DNA from: Bacillota bacterium
GTDB taxonomy: Bacteria; Bacillota; Clostridia; Oscillospirales; Ruminococcaceae
Direction of reading: 5' to 3'
Length of the DNA: 64,000 bases
NCBI GenBank assembly: GCA_023396215.1
Contig: JAEWWW010000106.1
Coordinates: 1-64,000 of the forward strand
How positions within the stretch are numbered: position 1 is the stretch's first letter; each line of letters opens with the position of its first letter. A program made the translations under genes and the position numbers. Of the stretch, positions 8,241 through 17,171 are shown one piece after another. The notes beneath the pieces were generated by a model. The model was not told the origin of the DNA. It ran no database searches and was given only the letters and a program-made list of their open reading frames with translations.

Positions 8241-8393
8241 TTATCCTTTCTTTAGTTCCTCTAAATCTATTTTGCGGCCATTTTTAAGCTCAATGTAGTA
8301 TTTAACGAGATACAAAATCCCTTGAAGCGTTTTATCAATACTTGCCAATCTACGCTCTATAGCTTGAAGCTTGTTCCACTCTTTGGGTGTCAT
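8241..8393 (-). CDS. Small hypothetical protein, 50 aa
   Basis: An ATG at 8393 with GAAGGGGGG upstream opens a 50-codon frame beginning MTPKEWNKLQAIERRL and ending EELKKG. It is charged and helical, without signal or membrane segment. It starts 20 bases after the SSB stop in the same direction, so it is very likely co-transcribed. The family is not recognised; its size and position suggest a small DNA-processing accessory of the element. Confidence 0.55.
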   Translation of the reverse strand: MTPKEWNKLQAIERRLASIDKTLQGILYLVKYYIELKNGRKIDLEELKKG

Positions 8394-8413
8394 CCCTTAA
8401 CCCCCCTTCACAT

Positions 8414-8851
8414 TTAAAAAGGCAAATCGCCATCATTATGCGGTACATCGGCAAAATCCTCCGGCTCTCCATTGGAGTAAGCCACGGGCGGTTCTGCCGG
8501 CAGCGGTGGCTGCTCCCTGCCACCAGAGCCGTTACCTTTACCCTCAACAAAAAATACGTTGTCAGCCACAACCTCAACAACGTACCGCTTGTTGTTATTC
8601 TTATCCGTGTAGTCACGGGTCTGGATGCTGCCCTCAACGCCGATGGGCTTGCCCTTGCTGAAATATTTGCATACAAACTCAGCAGACTGCCGCCAAGCAA
8701 CCACATTTATAAAGTCTGCCTTACGTTCACTGTCTTTACTGAACCGCCGGTCACAGGCCACGGTGAATGATACCACGGCAACGCCGTTGGTGGTGGTTTT
8801 GAGCTCTGGGTCAGCAGTCAATCTGCCGATTAAGATTGATTTATTAAGCAT
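8414..8851 (-). CDS. ssb: Single-stranded DNA-binding protein
   Basis: The N-terminal OB fold has the usual opening (MLNKSILIGRLTADPELK) and continues to about residue 107. It is followed by a short Gly/Pro-rich linker and the acidic tip DLPF, which recruits replication and repair partners. At 145 aa it is a normal SSB length. It coats the single strand that arrives in a recipient or is displaced in transfer. A clear AAAGGAG precedes the ATG. It sits between the adenine methylase gene and the 50-aa gene. It is element-borne, so probably an extra copy besides the chromosomal ssb. Confidence 0.93.
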   Translation of the reverse strand: MLNKSILIGRLTADPELKTTTNGVAVVSFTVACDRRFSKDSERKADFINVVAWRQSAEFVCKYFSKGKPIGVEGSIQTRDYTDKNNNKRYVVEVVADNVFFVEGKGNGSGGREQPPLPAEPPVAYSNGEPEDFADVPHNDGDLPF

Positions 8852-8879
8852 ACGGTTTTCTCCTTTTAATCATTATGAT

Positions 8880-9689
8880 TTAGGCAAATAGGCTATAGGT
8901 ATACTGCCGAGCAGCTTCGTTTATCCAAAGACATTCTGTGCGCTTCGCGCCACGCTCTGCGGTCGTGTTCGCCTGCTTGCATGTCCAACCCGGCAACATA
9001 TCCCTGTATAGGCCGCTATCGTACCCGGAAAGCAACACCATGCCCTTATGCTCTTTGAGTGCCAGCAGCAGTGCAACATGGTCTGCATCTGTCATTTCAT
9101 GATTATAAGCATCCCCGCTGGCGGTTCGGGTTTGGCGCAGATAAGGCGGGTCAGCGTAAATAAGCACCTGCGGGCCATCGTGCGCACGGACAACCTCCAA
9201 TGCCGGGCGGTTTTCAATTTGAGCTTGCATCAATCGCCCGGCTGCTTCAGCTATACACTCCGGTAACCGGCCCCATAAGGTGGGATTGTCCGGGCCGCCG
9301 TCTTTCATTTTGCCGGTGGTGTGCCTCCAGCCGTTGCTCTTGGCGGGAAATGCCCCAAAAGTCATCCAACACTTCACTGCAAACCGGCGGGCGCGTTCAA
9401 TGTCACTGACGGCCTCCGGCTGATATGCGGCATCCCTTTCCTCCCGTGCCCAAGGGGTAAGGGAAACAGCATTTGCCAGCTCGGCAGGGTAGTCACGACA
9501 CACCCGAAAGAAATTGACTACCTCACCGTCAAGGTCGTTGATGGTTTCAATGCGGGATTTCTCTTTTAAGAAAAAGATTGCACCGCTGCCGAAGTAGGGT
9601 TCCAGATAACTTTCATGCGGCGGCATATGAGAAAGCACCCACGGTGCCAGCCGCCATTTGGCACCGGGATATTTCAATATCGGATACAT
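8880..9689 (-). CDS. Dam/DpnM-type adenine-N6 DNA methyltransferase
   Basis: At 269 aa it has the class D12 layout. Motif I is near the N-terminus (PYFGSGAIFF, preceded by KYPGAKWRL), the catalytic motif IV reads DPPY (near residue 178), and the C-terminal region has GYDSGLYRDMLPGW. It would methylate adenine, probably in a short palindrome; specificity cannot be read here. There is no partner restriction enzyme, so it is an orphan. Its likely role is protecting the element during entry into a new host. Gene order cytosine methylase, adenine methylase, SSB suggests one early-expressed establishment unit. Confidence 0.9.
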   Translation of the reverse strand: MYPILKYPGAKWRLAPWVLSHMPPHESYLEPYFGSGAIFFLKEKSRIETINDLDGEVVNFFRVCRDYPAELANAVSLTPWAREERDAAYQPEAVSDIERARRFAVKCWMTFGAFPAKSNGWRHTTGKMKDGGPDNPTLWGRLPECIAEAAGRLMQAQIENRPALEVVRAHDGPQVLIYADPPYLRQTRTASGDAYNHEMTDADHVALLLALKEHKGMVLLSGYDSGLYRDMLPGWTCKQANTTAERGAKRTECLWINEAARQYTYSLFA

Positions 9690-9701
9690 GAATGTCCTCC
9701 T

Positions 9702-11606
9702 TTACATCTCAAATTCGTTCTCCTCCTCGTAAGGTGGCCGTACCCAGATTGTTGCATCTATTTCCGTATTCCAAAACCATTCATTATGGAGCATATTGGG
9801 CATCATCGTTTCCAGCATCGATGTGGCCATAGCGCAAGCTGCAGGGGGCGGCACCATGTTGCCGATATGTTCCCGCCACGTCTTATCACTCTTGCCAGCC
9901 AGCACCAATGGCGTTCCGTCCTCAAATGTCATAGGCATCCCCTGTAGCATGGCCATCTCGTATGTAGTTATAGGTCTGTGCCAGCTGCCGTCCTCTGCTA
10001 TGATTAGCCATACGCCACTGTCAGTATCTTTGGGGATGCTGATGAGAGCATCGGAGCCGTCTGGTACTCTTGGGTCTGCCACCGCAGCGGTAGCATTATC
10101 CACCTGAAAGTTTGCGCTTATAGTTTTGCTGGGCTTGTCCCAATCTGCCATACCATATACGCCGCTGCGGGGTGAACAGCTTAGCCGCGGGTCAGCCACT
10201 GCAGCCGTTGCGTTGGATGATGTAACAGATGCGGTGCCGGTGACAGTATCCATAGGCACATCCCAATCAGCGACCTTCATTTTTCCCCTTGCATCAGCAA
10301 CATAATTGTCACCGCTGGTGATGGCGCCACTGGGCTGTTTCCAGCCGGTCACTTTTAATGCACGATTAAAGGCTGTGTAATTCAGTCTGGGGTCGGATAT
10401 TCCTGATACCCCATTGCTGCGGCCTGTGCCGGTATTGCCGGTAATGGTTGGAGATACCTCATCCCAGCGTACCACCCGAAAGGCTCCGCTGCGTGGCTCA
10501 TATCCAAGCTTTGGGTCGGCGCAGAGCACAGCGCCGCTGCCGATGCGGCTGCCGGTTATGACCGGGGCCGGTTCATCCATGCTGGTAATTCTATACTTAT
10601 TCCCGTACCCACACACATTCTCAACGCGCGGGTCAGCAACCGACACAGCGCCGTTGTTCACACCATTTGCCCCTGTTACGATGGAGCTGTGCCGTTCCCA
10701 TGGCACAATCTGATACAGGTTGGCGTAGGTATCTTTATCGTTGAGCGCCCGCCAATCTTTCCCCGCAGGGATAAGTGCAAGCCGTACCCACGTTTTAAAT
10801 TGCAGGTTGGGAATGCGGTGCATCGGGCCGCAACGCTCAGTATCGCCCGGGGGCGGTATGCTTTCCAATACCTGACCGATGCTCTTAAGCTCATAGCTGT
10901 GGGGCTGGTAGATAAAGCTCATTAGTTTCCGAGGGTTTCGGGCGATAAGTAGATACCGTGACCGGGTTTGCCCAAGGCCACCTATTTTCCCGCAATCATG
11001 CACCCCTTCATGAAACACATAGCCATACATGGACAGCAGCTTTTTTACTTCGCCCAGGTTCTTCGCCCCCCGAGTTTGTATTCGGGGAACATTCTCAATC
11101 AAAATTGCTGCCGGCAAATCATCCTGAAATGCCTCAAGTGTTAGCTGCATAGAACGAAACACCAGCTTGTTCAATGCCTGATACTTGGGGCTTTTGCTGC
11201 TTTTCTCCGGCAACAGGCCCGAGTAGCCTTTGCACGGCGGCGAAAGAAAAACCACATCAGGGCATTGGCCCTGTGCGGCCTTCAAAACATCTGCTGGGGT
11301 TGCTTCTCTCCACTCAGGCGGGGGCGCTTTCCCCCAGAACTCGGTATATTGCTGGTGGTCGAATAAATCCATTTGGGTCTGTTCTACACCTGTGAGCCGC
11401 TTAAAATCCTCACAGCAGCTTGGGTCAACGTCTATACTGCCGAGGGTACGAAACTGTCCTTTAACGCCCCGGAAATGGCTGGAGGCCTGCTGAAAACCCA
11501 ATGCCCCGCCTCCGCTGCCACCGAAGAGATGAAAAACCGTGAAATAATGAATAGGAGTTGGCCGTCCCTCAAGCCCCCCACCTTCCAGATAGGTGCTATT
11601 TATCAA
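9702..11606 (-). CDS. Cytosine-C5 DNA methyltransferase with repeated middle region
   Basis: At 634 aa from a TTG with AAGGAG upstream, it carries C5-methyltransferase motif I (HLFGGSGGGALGF), catalytic motif IV (FLSPPCKGYSGL) and motif VI (ENVPR) in the first 200 residues. The usual C-terminal motif region follows (TYEMAMLQGMP, then GNMVPPPAACAMA). The stretch about 320-512, where the target-recognition region should be, is built of about five repeats of 35-45 residues. Each has an ADPR(L/V) box and a W(D/K)xPxxxIT box. That may mean several recognition modules. No restriction partner is seen, so the enzyme is probably an anti-restriction orphan. Confidence 0.88.
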   Translation of the reverse strand: MINSTYLEGGGLEGRPTPIHYFTVFHLFGGSGGGALGFQQASSHFRGVKGQFRTLGSIDVDPSCCEDFKRLTGVEQTQMDLFDHQQYTEFWGKAPPPEWREATPADVLKAAQGQCPDVVFLSPPCKGYSGLLPEKSSKSPKYQALNKLVFRSMQLTLEAFQDDLPAAILIENVPRIQTRGAKNLGEVKKLLSMYGYVFHEGVHDCGKIGGLGQTRSRYLLIARNPRKLMSFIYQPHSYELKSIGQVLESIPPPGDTERCGPMHRIPNLQFKTWVRLALIPAGKDWRALNDKDTYANLYQIVPWERHSSIVTGANGVNNGAVSVADPRVENVCGYGNKYRITSMDEPAPVITGSRIGSGAVLCADPKLGYEPRSGAFRVVRWDEVSPTITGNTGTGRSNGVSGISDPRLNYTAFNRALKVTGWKQPSGAITSGDNYVADARGKMKVADWDVPMDTVTGTASVTSSNATAAVADPRLSCSPRSGVYGMADWDKPSKTISANFQVDNATAAVADPRVPDGSDALISIPKDTDSGVWLIIAEDGSWHRPITTYEMAMLQGMPMTFEDGTPLVLAGKSDKTWREHIGNMVPPPAACAMATSMLETMMPNMLHNEWFWNTEIDATIWVRPPYEEENEFEM

Positions 11607-11612
11607 GATTGC

Positions 11613-11921
11613 TCACGCTCCTTTGTATGGCCTTCTGTTAAACACTGGCAAGCAAGGCCTAACATATTTGCCGTTTGAGGCGATGCAATAGTGTTGGTAG
11701 CAGGTACTAAACATCGCGTAGTATTCCATATCCTCTAATTCTTCGTTAGTGACAGGGAGTCCCATATTTTGACAGGCACTTATAGTGTAGTAACCCTGTT
11801 GCGCTGCTTGGCCCAATGTGCCGAGATAAGTCTTGCCCTGCTCGATTACTTGTGTCTTTGTAATGATATAAAGGGCAGATAATCGGATTTCTTTTGCCTG
11901 TGTTCGTTCTCTAATGTTCAT
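11613..11921 (-). CDS. Hypothetical protein, 102 aa
   Basis: The family is not recognised. The ATG at 11921 is preceded by AAAGGAGCG at a good distance, so it is preferred over the frame's first ATG at 11978. The product is soluble, with three cysteines and several tyrosines toward the C-terminus (YYAMFSTCYQHYCIASNGKYVR). It ends 6 bases before the cytosine methylase start, so the two are likely co-translated. Nothing in the sequence says what it does. Confidence 0.55.
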   Translation of the reverse strand: MNIRERTQAKEIRLSALYIITKTQVIEQGKTYLGTLGQAAQQGYYTISACQNMGLPVTNEELEDMEYYAMFSTCYQHYCIASNGKYVRPCLPVFNRRPYKGA

Positions 11922-12008
11922 ACTGTCGCTCCTTTCTCCAGAAAGTTTTGCGAGGTTCTCTGTCAAGATTATCATCATGCTTCATATCATAAGCTCCCTT
12001 TCAGACAT

Positions 12009-12635
12009 TTATTTATGAGGTAAGTGGGCAATAAACACATCAAGTATCGCCGGGTCAAAATGTGTTCCTCGTCCAGCTTTCATAATTGCCACAGCCTCCA
12101 TATGGGTGAAGGCCTCTTTATAGGGACGCTGAGATACTAAGGCATCATAAACATCAACGATATGCATTAATCGGGCGGAGTAAGGAATATCGTTTTCTTT
12201 AAGCCCCACCGGATAGCCAGAACCATCCCAATTTTCATGATGCGAGGTGCAGATATCTGTGAGGTGCGAAATGTATCGAGGGTCCTCCCCGGCAGCCAGT
12301 TGCCGAGCCATTTGAGCGCCTAGCCAAGTATGCGCAGCCATAATCCGCCGCTCATCCGCCGATAGTCGTGTTGGTTTCAATAGGATGCTGTCTGGGATAG
12401 CAATTTTACCTAAATCATGATAGATTGCGGCGCGAACAATATAGCTGCAATCCAAAGGCCGGCACTGGCTATCCAGACAGCCAACCCCCGCCAGCCAATC
12501 AAGCAGACGTTGCATAAGACGCTTTGTGCGTTCAAGATGATGCGCACATTCTACATCGCGCAATCGCAGCACCGTGTGCATCAGCTTATCGGTGTCAAAA
12601 TGTGTAACCCTGCCATCTAGTCCTTCACAATTCAC
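12009..12635 (-). CDS. HD-GYP domain phosphodiesterase-like protein
   Basis: The GTG at 12635 follows GGAGGTGACAG and is the best start (208 aa); a longer frame overlaps the relaxase gene. The single HD-GYP domain shows the metal-binding HD (YHDLGKIAIPDSIL), a second His motif (HHENWDGSGYP) and the GYP-type loop, then DVYDALVSQRPYKEA. Proteins of this family hydrolyse cyclic di-GMP, or related cyclic dinucleotides, in the cytoplasm. There is no receiver or other sensor domain. In a mobile element it might tune host c-di-GMP and surface behaviour during mating; that is inference. It follows the relaxase after a terminator hairpin (12656-12681). Confidence 0.85.
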   Translation of the reverse strand: MNCEGLDGRVTHFDTDKLMHTVLRLRDVECAHHLERTKRLMQRLLDWLAGVGCLDSQCRPLDCSYIVRAAIYHDLGKIAIPDSILLKPTRLSADERRIMAAHTWLGAQMARQLAAGEDPRYISHLTDICTSHHENWDGSGYPVGLKENDIPYSARLMHIVDVYDALVSQRPYKEAFTHMEAVAIMKAGRGTHFDPAILDVFIAHLPHK

Positions 12636-12655
12636 TCTGTCACCTCCATTTGTCA

Positions 12656-12681
12656 TAATAAAAGCCCGCACAACGCGGGCG
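12656..12681 (-). terminator. Terminator after the relaxase gene
   Basis: GCCCGC and GCGGGC pair around a short loop and are followed on the minus strand by TTTTATTA. It lies between the relaxase stop (12683) and the ribosome site of the HD-GYP gene. Confidence 0.65.
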
Positions 12682-12682
12682 A

Positions 12683-15472
12683 CTACAGACCAGGGATTTC
12701 CCAATCCAGACTGGTTGATGATTGTTCTTTGGCTCGTTCGCGGCGTGCCTGCTTGCTCAAATCTCCGCGTAATGCTCTGAGCTTTGCCCGGTTCTTCGCT
12801 TGCTGGCCGTTCAAGTTCCGGCTGAAGGCCCGAAAAAGCGACATCAGCAGATTTGTAACAAGATAGCTGCTTTGCGCTTGATACCAACCCTTATCCTCGG
12901 CCAGCATGCGTAAAACGGCTTCTTCGATGCGCCGGCACTGGCTTTCCCGGGCTTTTTCAGTAATGGGTTCACTGTCCTGCTTTCGCTGACGCTCAAAAAT
13001 CATCTTGGCCAATGTACCGAGCTTTTCACAGAAGATTTCATTCATGAATTCTTCGCGGGGCGTGACCTGTTCGGGAAACAGGTGGCTCAATTCACCATAG
13101 ACCTCATTCGATGCCAAGTCACTTTCCACCAACTGCCTGATCTCATCCTTGTAAGCTGCCATTTGAGCAAATACAGCCTCTTTTTCCTGCTGCAGCATTT
13201 CAAGAATGTCCTTTGCAGGAGCGTTAAGCTGAGAAGCCAATTCATGTAGCAGCTTTGAGAATTCTTCATCTTTCAAAGGAGATTTCAATTTGAAAATCTG
13301 TATCCGCAGTTCTTTATACAACAAATGGCAGCGAAGGGAGGATTGTATAGCCTTCTGCATCGGATTATCCTCAAGCGAATACTGCCGGTGTTTCCAATCC
13401 CGCTGGTCATAGAGCAACCGGGTGATAGCCGCTTTGACCTCTCCTGAGGAAAGGGTAGCGTTGCCTTGAGTAATCTGCTCAACCAATTTGTTTATCTGAT
13501 TACGGAAATCGGTTGTCCAAAGCTCTTTGCTTTCTATAGCCGTTTCCGGCACTTGTGCGTAAATGCAATGATATAGCTGTGCCGCAGCCGAAGAACGAAG
13601 TAAGGCATCCTGTGTGGCTATTAGAACTTCGGGGCTACAGTACCACCCGGCTTCTGACATCATGATTTTCAGAATAAAGGCCTGCAGCCGTTCCTCTCTG
13701 GCCTCCTTCTCGTCCTCTTCGGATGTTGAGGGCTTTTTTTTCTTTTGACTGTCTTGAAGCACAATAACCATCTTTGACAGTGCTTCCAGCTTTTCCTTAA
13801 AGACGGTATCCACAAATTCTTCCTGTGGCGCCGGTTCAGTTGGAATTTCATTGGATAAGGAAATGTATTCCTGATGCACCACTGTATCACTGCAGATGAG
13901 TTCCTTAAGTTTTTTCTGAGCTGCCGTAAATCTATTAATGGCTTCTGTTTTTTCCTGACATAAATAGGCTACGACTTTCAGTTCGTCAGTCTCGTCAATC
14001 ATTTCAGCAAGAGCCCTGACAGAAAGCATAAAATCCTCATTGTCCTGCAGGTTTCCTTTGACCTTAAACATACTTGCCCTTAGTTGTTTATATAGTAAAT
14101 GTGATGATAGCGTGCGTTGGATTGCCGCGCCGATTTCATGCTCTACCATGTATAAACGATGGTTCCAATCCCGCTGGTCGAACAATATTTTTGTCAGAGC
14201 AGGCTTAACAGCACCCTGATGTCCTGCCAGCTCTTCATCAGATGCAGCAATATCTTCTGCCAGTTGGTTAATACCGCTGCGAAAATCTTTTGTCCAAATA
14301 TTCAAGTCAGGGTCTTTTTCATCAGGCAATTGAGCATAGATACTTTGATATTGGCCTGTTAGTTCAGTATCACTTAATATAGCTTCCTGAACCTTTATAC
14401 GGATGTGTTTCTCAAACTGCCGGCGTTCACCCTTAAACAATAAGGGCAGCTTATGTTCTCGGATGAAGGCAAGCATTTCATTGCCCAGCTCCTTGTGAAT
14501 GCGTTCCATCGCCCGATCGCACTGCCACGCTATGCTTTCTTCGCCGTTGCCGTATATGTGGCCAACCTCTCGGACAGTCTGCAGGTACTGGTCAAGCTTA
14601 TCGCCGTACCCCTTCACCTCCAGAATGCGGTCACTGGTTTTATCCAGAAGAGATTTGACTTCTGGCGGCATGTACTGGTATTTCAGACTACCGTCTTTAG
14701 GTAGTTCTCTGACAACCGCCATAAAAAGCTCCATAACCTCATTGTAATCTGACTGCGTTATTTGAAATAAGTTCAGTGGTTCAGGCTGCCCCAAATCGGA
14801 CAATAGGGCTATCATCTCATCCTTCAGTTCGGCCTTGCTCAGTTCATCAGCATCAAGGTCCATATGGAGTTCATCACCAAGGCTGCCCCTTATTTTATCC
14901 ATCTGGCTTCTCTGGGCTGCTTGTAGCTGCCTTATTTCTTCCCGGTATATTTCCCGGTTGAATTCAGCCCGCACATGCTCAGACATAACCTCAAAACGCG
15001 GTGCAGGAATATGCTCCTGTCTGACCTTATCGGAACCATCCCAATAGATAATGTGGACATGGGGATGACCTTTGGAATGGTGATATGATGCCAGCCAGTT
15101 AAAGTCCTCCGGGTCAATGTCCATTTCTTTTGCAATGATATCAATTTTCTGGCTGACCAGCTTCTGCCATGCATCCCGTTCATAAAAGCCCTTATCCAAT
15201 GCATCATCATGCTTTAAAGATAAAATTACCCGGTATAGGGTGCTTACATAAGAATCTTCAACAACCAGCTTCTTCGCCTTTTCCAGATTATTAATAGTGG
15301 CCGCGGTGGCCATACCCGGCACTTTACCCCATAAGCAAAAACCGCAGTCCTTGTTGTAAATCGCTCCGGGCCGTGTGGCAATGTAGATAAGATGCTTTTT
15401 GTTCAGTACAGGGGTTTTGGGGCGGTTTACTGACCGATACCACTGTTTGTAAACAATACCTCGGGCAGCCAT
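12683..15472 (-). CDS. MobP3-like relaxase, 929 aa
   Basis: The N-terminal 200 residues are the relaxase domain. The histidine cluster HHSKGHPHVHI (about 130-141) matches the metal-binding triad of MOBP relaxases, and an N-terminal tyrosine among several (Y8, Y12, Y30) would attack the nic site. The long C-terminal part is helical and contains an internal duplication. Residues about 355-578 and 600-835 each carry a (I/L)YAQ(L/V)P box, a W(T)(K/T)DFR box, DQRDW(N/K)HR and a P(A/T)(P/R)(Q/E)EEF box. The gene starts directly at the stop of the AbrB gene. It would nick oriT and pilot the strand through the coupling protein. Length is greater than classical mobilization relaxases but fits the clostridial MobP3 group. 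Confidence 0.85.
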   Translation of the reverse strand: MAARGIVYKQWYRSVNRPKTPVLNKKHLIYIATRPGAIYNKDCGFCLWGKVPGMATAATINNLEKAKKLVVEDSYVSTLYRVILSLKHDDALDKGFYERDAWQKLVSQKIDIIAKEMDIDPEDFNWLASYHHSKGHPHVHIIYWDGSDKVRQEHIPAPRFEVMSEHVRAEFNREIYREEIRQLQAAQRSQMDKIRGSLGDELHMDLDADELSKAELKDEMIALLSDLGQPEPLNLFQITQSDYNEVMELFMAVVRELPKDGSLKYQYMPPEVKSLLDKTSDRILEVKGYGDKLDQYLQTVREVGHIYGNGEESIAWQCDRAMERIHKELGNEMLAFIREHKLPLLFKGERRQFEKHIRIKVQEAILSDTELTGQYQSIYAQLPDEKDPDLNIWTKDFRSGINQLAEDIAASDEELAGHQGAVKPALTKILFDQRDWNHRLYMVEHEIGAAIQRTLSSHLLYKQLRASMFKVKGNLQDNEDFMLSVRALAEMIDETDELKVVAYLCQEKTEAINRFTAAQKKLKELICSDTVVHQEYISLSNEIPTEPAPQEEFVDTVFKEKLEALSKMVIVLQDSQKKKKPSTSEEDEKEAREERLQAFILKIMMSEAGWYCSPEVLIATQDALLRSSAAAQLYHCIYAQVPETAIESKELWTTDFRNQINKLVEQITQGNATLSSGEVKAAITRLLYDQRDWKHRQYSLEDNPMQKAIQSSLRCHLLYKELRIQIFKLKSPLKDEEFSKLLHELASQLNAPAKDILEMLQQEKEAVFAQMAAYKDEIRQLVESDLASNEVYGELSHLFPEQVTPREEFMNEIFCEKLGTLAKMIFERQRKQDSEPITEKARESQCRRIEEAVLRMLAEDKGWYQAQSSYLVTNLLMSLFRAFSRNLNGQQAKNRAKLRALRGDLSKQARRERAKEQSSTSLDWEIPGL

Positions 15473-15772
15473 TTAAACATTCCCCCCAGGGTAGGGCCTT
15501 AAAAGCACCCCCTCCGGTACGGGCACCAATTCGACGCTGCGTGTTAAGCGGGCCAACTTGCGGATACCCACAGGTACGACAATGCGGTCCCTAGCGTCGA
15601 ACCGCCTGATAGAATGGGAGGGTTCACTTCTGCTGCCGAGCATATATGGAATGAGCAGCAGCCCGTCAGGCCTAATGCGCATAATTACAATATCGGTCAG
15701 GCCCATCATGCTTCGCACGGTTTGTGAAAGAACAATACGCCCCCGATGGTCAAAGGTTCTGATACTATCCAA
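15473..15772 (-). CDS. Tandem AbrB/SpoVT-fold DNA-binding protein
   Basis: At 99 aa from a TTG, two copies of an AbrB-type swapped-hairpin half lie in one chain: IRTFDHRGRIVLSQTVRSMM (about 4-23) and IRRFDARDRIVVPVGIRKLA (about 55-74). Each continues into a short hydrophobic strand pair ending in PYxxG. AbrB proteins normally dimerise to make the DNA-binding fold, so this is a covalent dimer. It lies between the MobC-like gene (1-base gap) and the relaxase (no gap), so it is probably a relaxosome component or an autoregulator of the mob operon. Confidence 0.75.
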   Translation of the reverse strand: MDSIRTFDHRGRIVLSQTVRSMMGLTDIVIMRIRPDGLLLIPYMLGSRSEPSHSIRRFDARDRIVVPVGIRKLARLTRSVELVPVPEGVLLRPYPGGNV

Positions 15773-15773
15773 T

Positions 15774-16217
15774 TTATAACTCCGCCTCTCTGAATATAGA
15801 TTGGAGAGAACTCTCGATTAGCTTGTCAATTGAATCGTCTTTGCCTTTTATATAGGTGATACCCAGTTTTCGGGCCTTCACCGTAAGGCTGTTGATATCA
15901 AATTGTGGGCCAAGCTGTTCCAGCAGAAGTACCGTCAGGAAAAAACCGGATGAAGCTATAATGCCTGTCTTGGCATTCATTGCTGCAAGGCGTTCAACAG
16001 AAGGCTCTATTACACCCTTTACTGCCCTTGCAACCATTTCATTCAGAGCATCTTCGTCATGCTTAAAGCCATCAGTTTTTAGGCCTTTGCGCACATACTG
16101 CCGGATAAGGGTTGACATATCTCGATTTGTTTTAGCAGCAAACTTTTCAAGGGTTTCTCTTTCGCTTTGGGAAAACTTTACCGTCATTTGCACTGACGGT
16201 TCTTTTCGGCGCTGCAT
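15774..16217 (-). CDS. MobC-like ribbon-helix-helix protein
   Basis: At 147 aa, the N-terminus (VQMTVKFSQSERETLEKFAAKTNRDMSTLIRQ, read as a beta strand and two helices) is a ribbon-helix-helix fold of the kind found in plasmid mobilization accessory proteins. The C-terminal two thirds are helical with a hydrophobic patch near residues 85-105, possibly for contact with the relaxase. It is the first gene of a tight three-gene unit with the AbrB protein and the relaxase, preceded by GGAGG. Such proteins bind near oriT and help melt the nic site. Confidence 0.7.
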   Translation of the reverse strand: MQRRKEPSVQMTVKFSQSERETLEKFAAKTNRDMSTLIRQYVRKGLKTDGFKHDEDALNEMVARAVKGVIEPSVERLAAMNAKTGIIASSGFFLTVLLLEQLGPQFDINSLTVKARKLGITYIKGKDDSIDKLIESSLQSIFREAEL

Positions 16218-16239
16218 ACGCTACCTCCATTTTTACATA

Positions 16240-16267
16240 AAAAAGAAGCCCTGTTTTCAGGGCTTCC
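16240..16267 (-). terminator. Terminator after the Fic gene
   Basis: GAAGCCCTG and CAGGGCTTC pair around TTTT; on the minus strand the stem is followed by TTTTTTATG. It separates the Fic transcript from the mob operon. Confidence 0.75.
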
Positions 16268-16282
16268 AGACAAATGTTTATT

Positions 16283-17053
16283 CTATTGTTCCAGCTCGGC
16301 TTCTTCTTCCAGATACTCGTATGAAGTCTGTAAGTTGGCAATAAAAAAATCCAAGCGGCTGTTCTCCAACTGGCAGACAAAGTCGGCAAACGAGGAAAGG
16401 TCGTTTTCTACCGCATACTGTTCAAGACACTGGAAATAGGAAAGCCGATCTTCTTTTTTGACGATAACTGGCAGATATCCTCCACTCATGAGCTGATAGT
16501 TCATCAGCAGACGAGCTGTCCTGCCGTTTCCATCCACAAAGGGATGAACCCTTACGAATTCCGCATGGGTGTAGGCAGCCAGTTCTATGGGGTGTAGGCT
16601 TGTTTTCTCAGGTAGTGTAGCAAAGAAGTCCTTAATCTGCTCATAGGCCTTTTGCGGTGAGGGAGGGGTATGCTGCGCCCCTGATATATAAACATCAACC
16701 TGACGGTAGATACCGCCCTGCATGATATTATCCATAAGCATCTCATGGATGTCTTTTATAATACCCTCATCCAAAGGTTTGCTCTCTTTGATGCACTGCT
16801 TGATAAACTGAAACGCCCGGTTATGGTTGACCACCTCGTAGATTTCCCGGATGCTTTTCCCTCCGATAGAAACCTCGTCCTCCAGCAGCACCTTTGTTTC
16901 CATCAAGGTTAGGGTATTGCCCTCTATAGCTGTTGAGTGGTGGGTGTATTCCACATCAAACGCACGATTATAGTTGTCCAATACTTCCGGGGCCAGCAAA
17001 TGCATATGTTCTCGTAAAAACCGCAGTTTTTCGTCCAAACTTTGATACTTCAT
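16283..17053 (-). CDS. Fic family protein, class II (N-terminal inhibitory motif)
   Basis: The ATG at 17053 gives 256 aa; the frame is open further upstream, but there the DNA is hairpin-rich and probably non-coding. The active-site motif HPFVDGNGRTAR is complete (about residues 167-178), as is the inhibitory helix motif STAIEGN (about 42-48), whose Glu blocks ATP gamma-phosphate placement until relieved. Fic enzymes usually AMPylate a target protein. Here it may act as a regulated toxin or host-modulating enzyme carried by the element. It is bounded by a terminator downstream and the candidate oriT upstream. Confidence 0.88.
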   Translation of the reverse strand: MKYQSLDEKLRFLREHMHLLAPEVLDNYNRAFDVEYTHHSTAIEGNTLTLMETKVLLEDEVSIGGKSIREIYEVVNHNRAFQFIKQCIKESKPLDEGIIKDIHEMLMDNIMQGGIYRQVDVYISGAQHTPPSPQKAYEQIKDFFATLPEKTSLHPIELAAYTHAEFVRVHPFVDGNGRTARLLMNYQLMSGGYLPVIVKKEDRLSYFQCLEQYAVENDLSSFADFVCQLENSRLDFFIANLQTSYEYLEEEAELEQ

Positions 17054-17171
17054 ATTGTTCACCACGCTTTCGTTGTGTAAATAATAGCATATGGAAACCG
17101 AGTTGTACACCGAAAAAAACCATTTTTTGGGTAAGTCGGATTGACATTCGATTTTAATAAAAAATGTCGTG

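Noticed and set aside
8880..11606. Restriction-modification system
   Set aside because: Two methylases are encoded side by side but no restriction endonuclease or specificity subunit lies beside them, so orphan methylases are the better reading.
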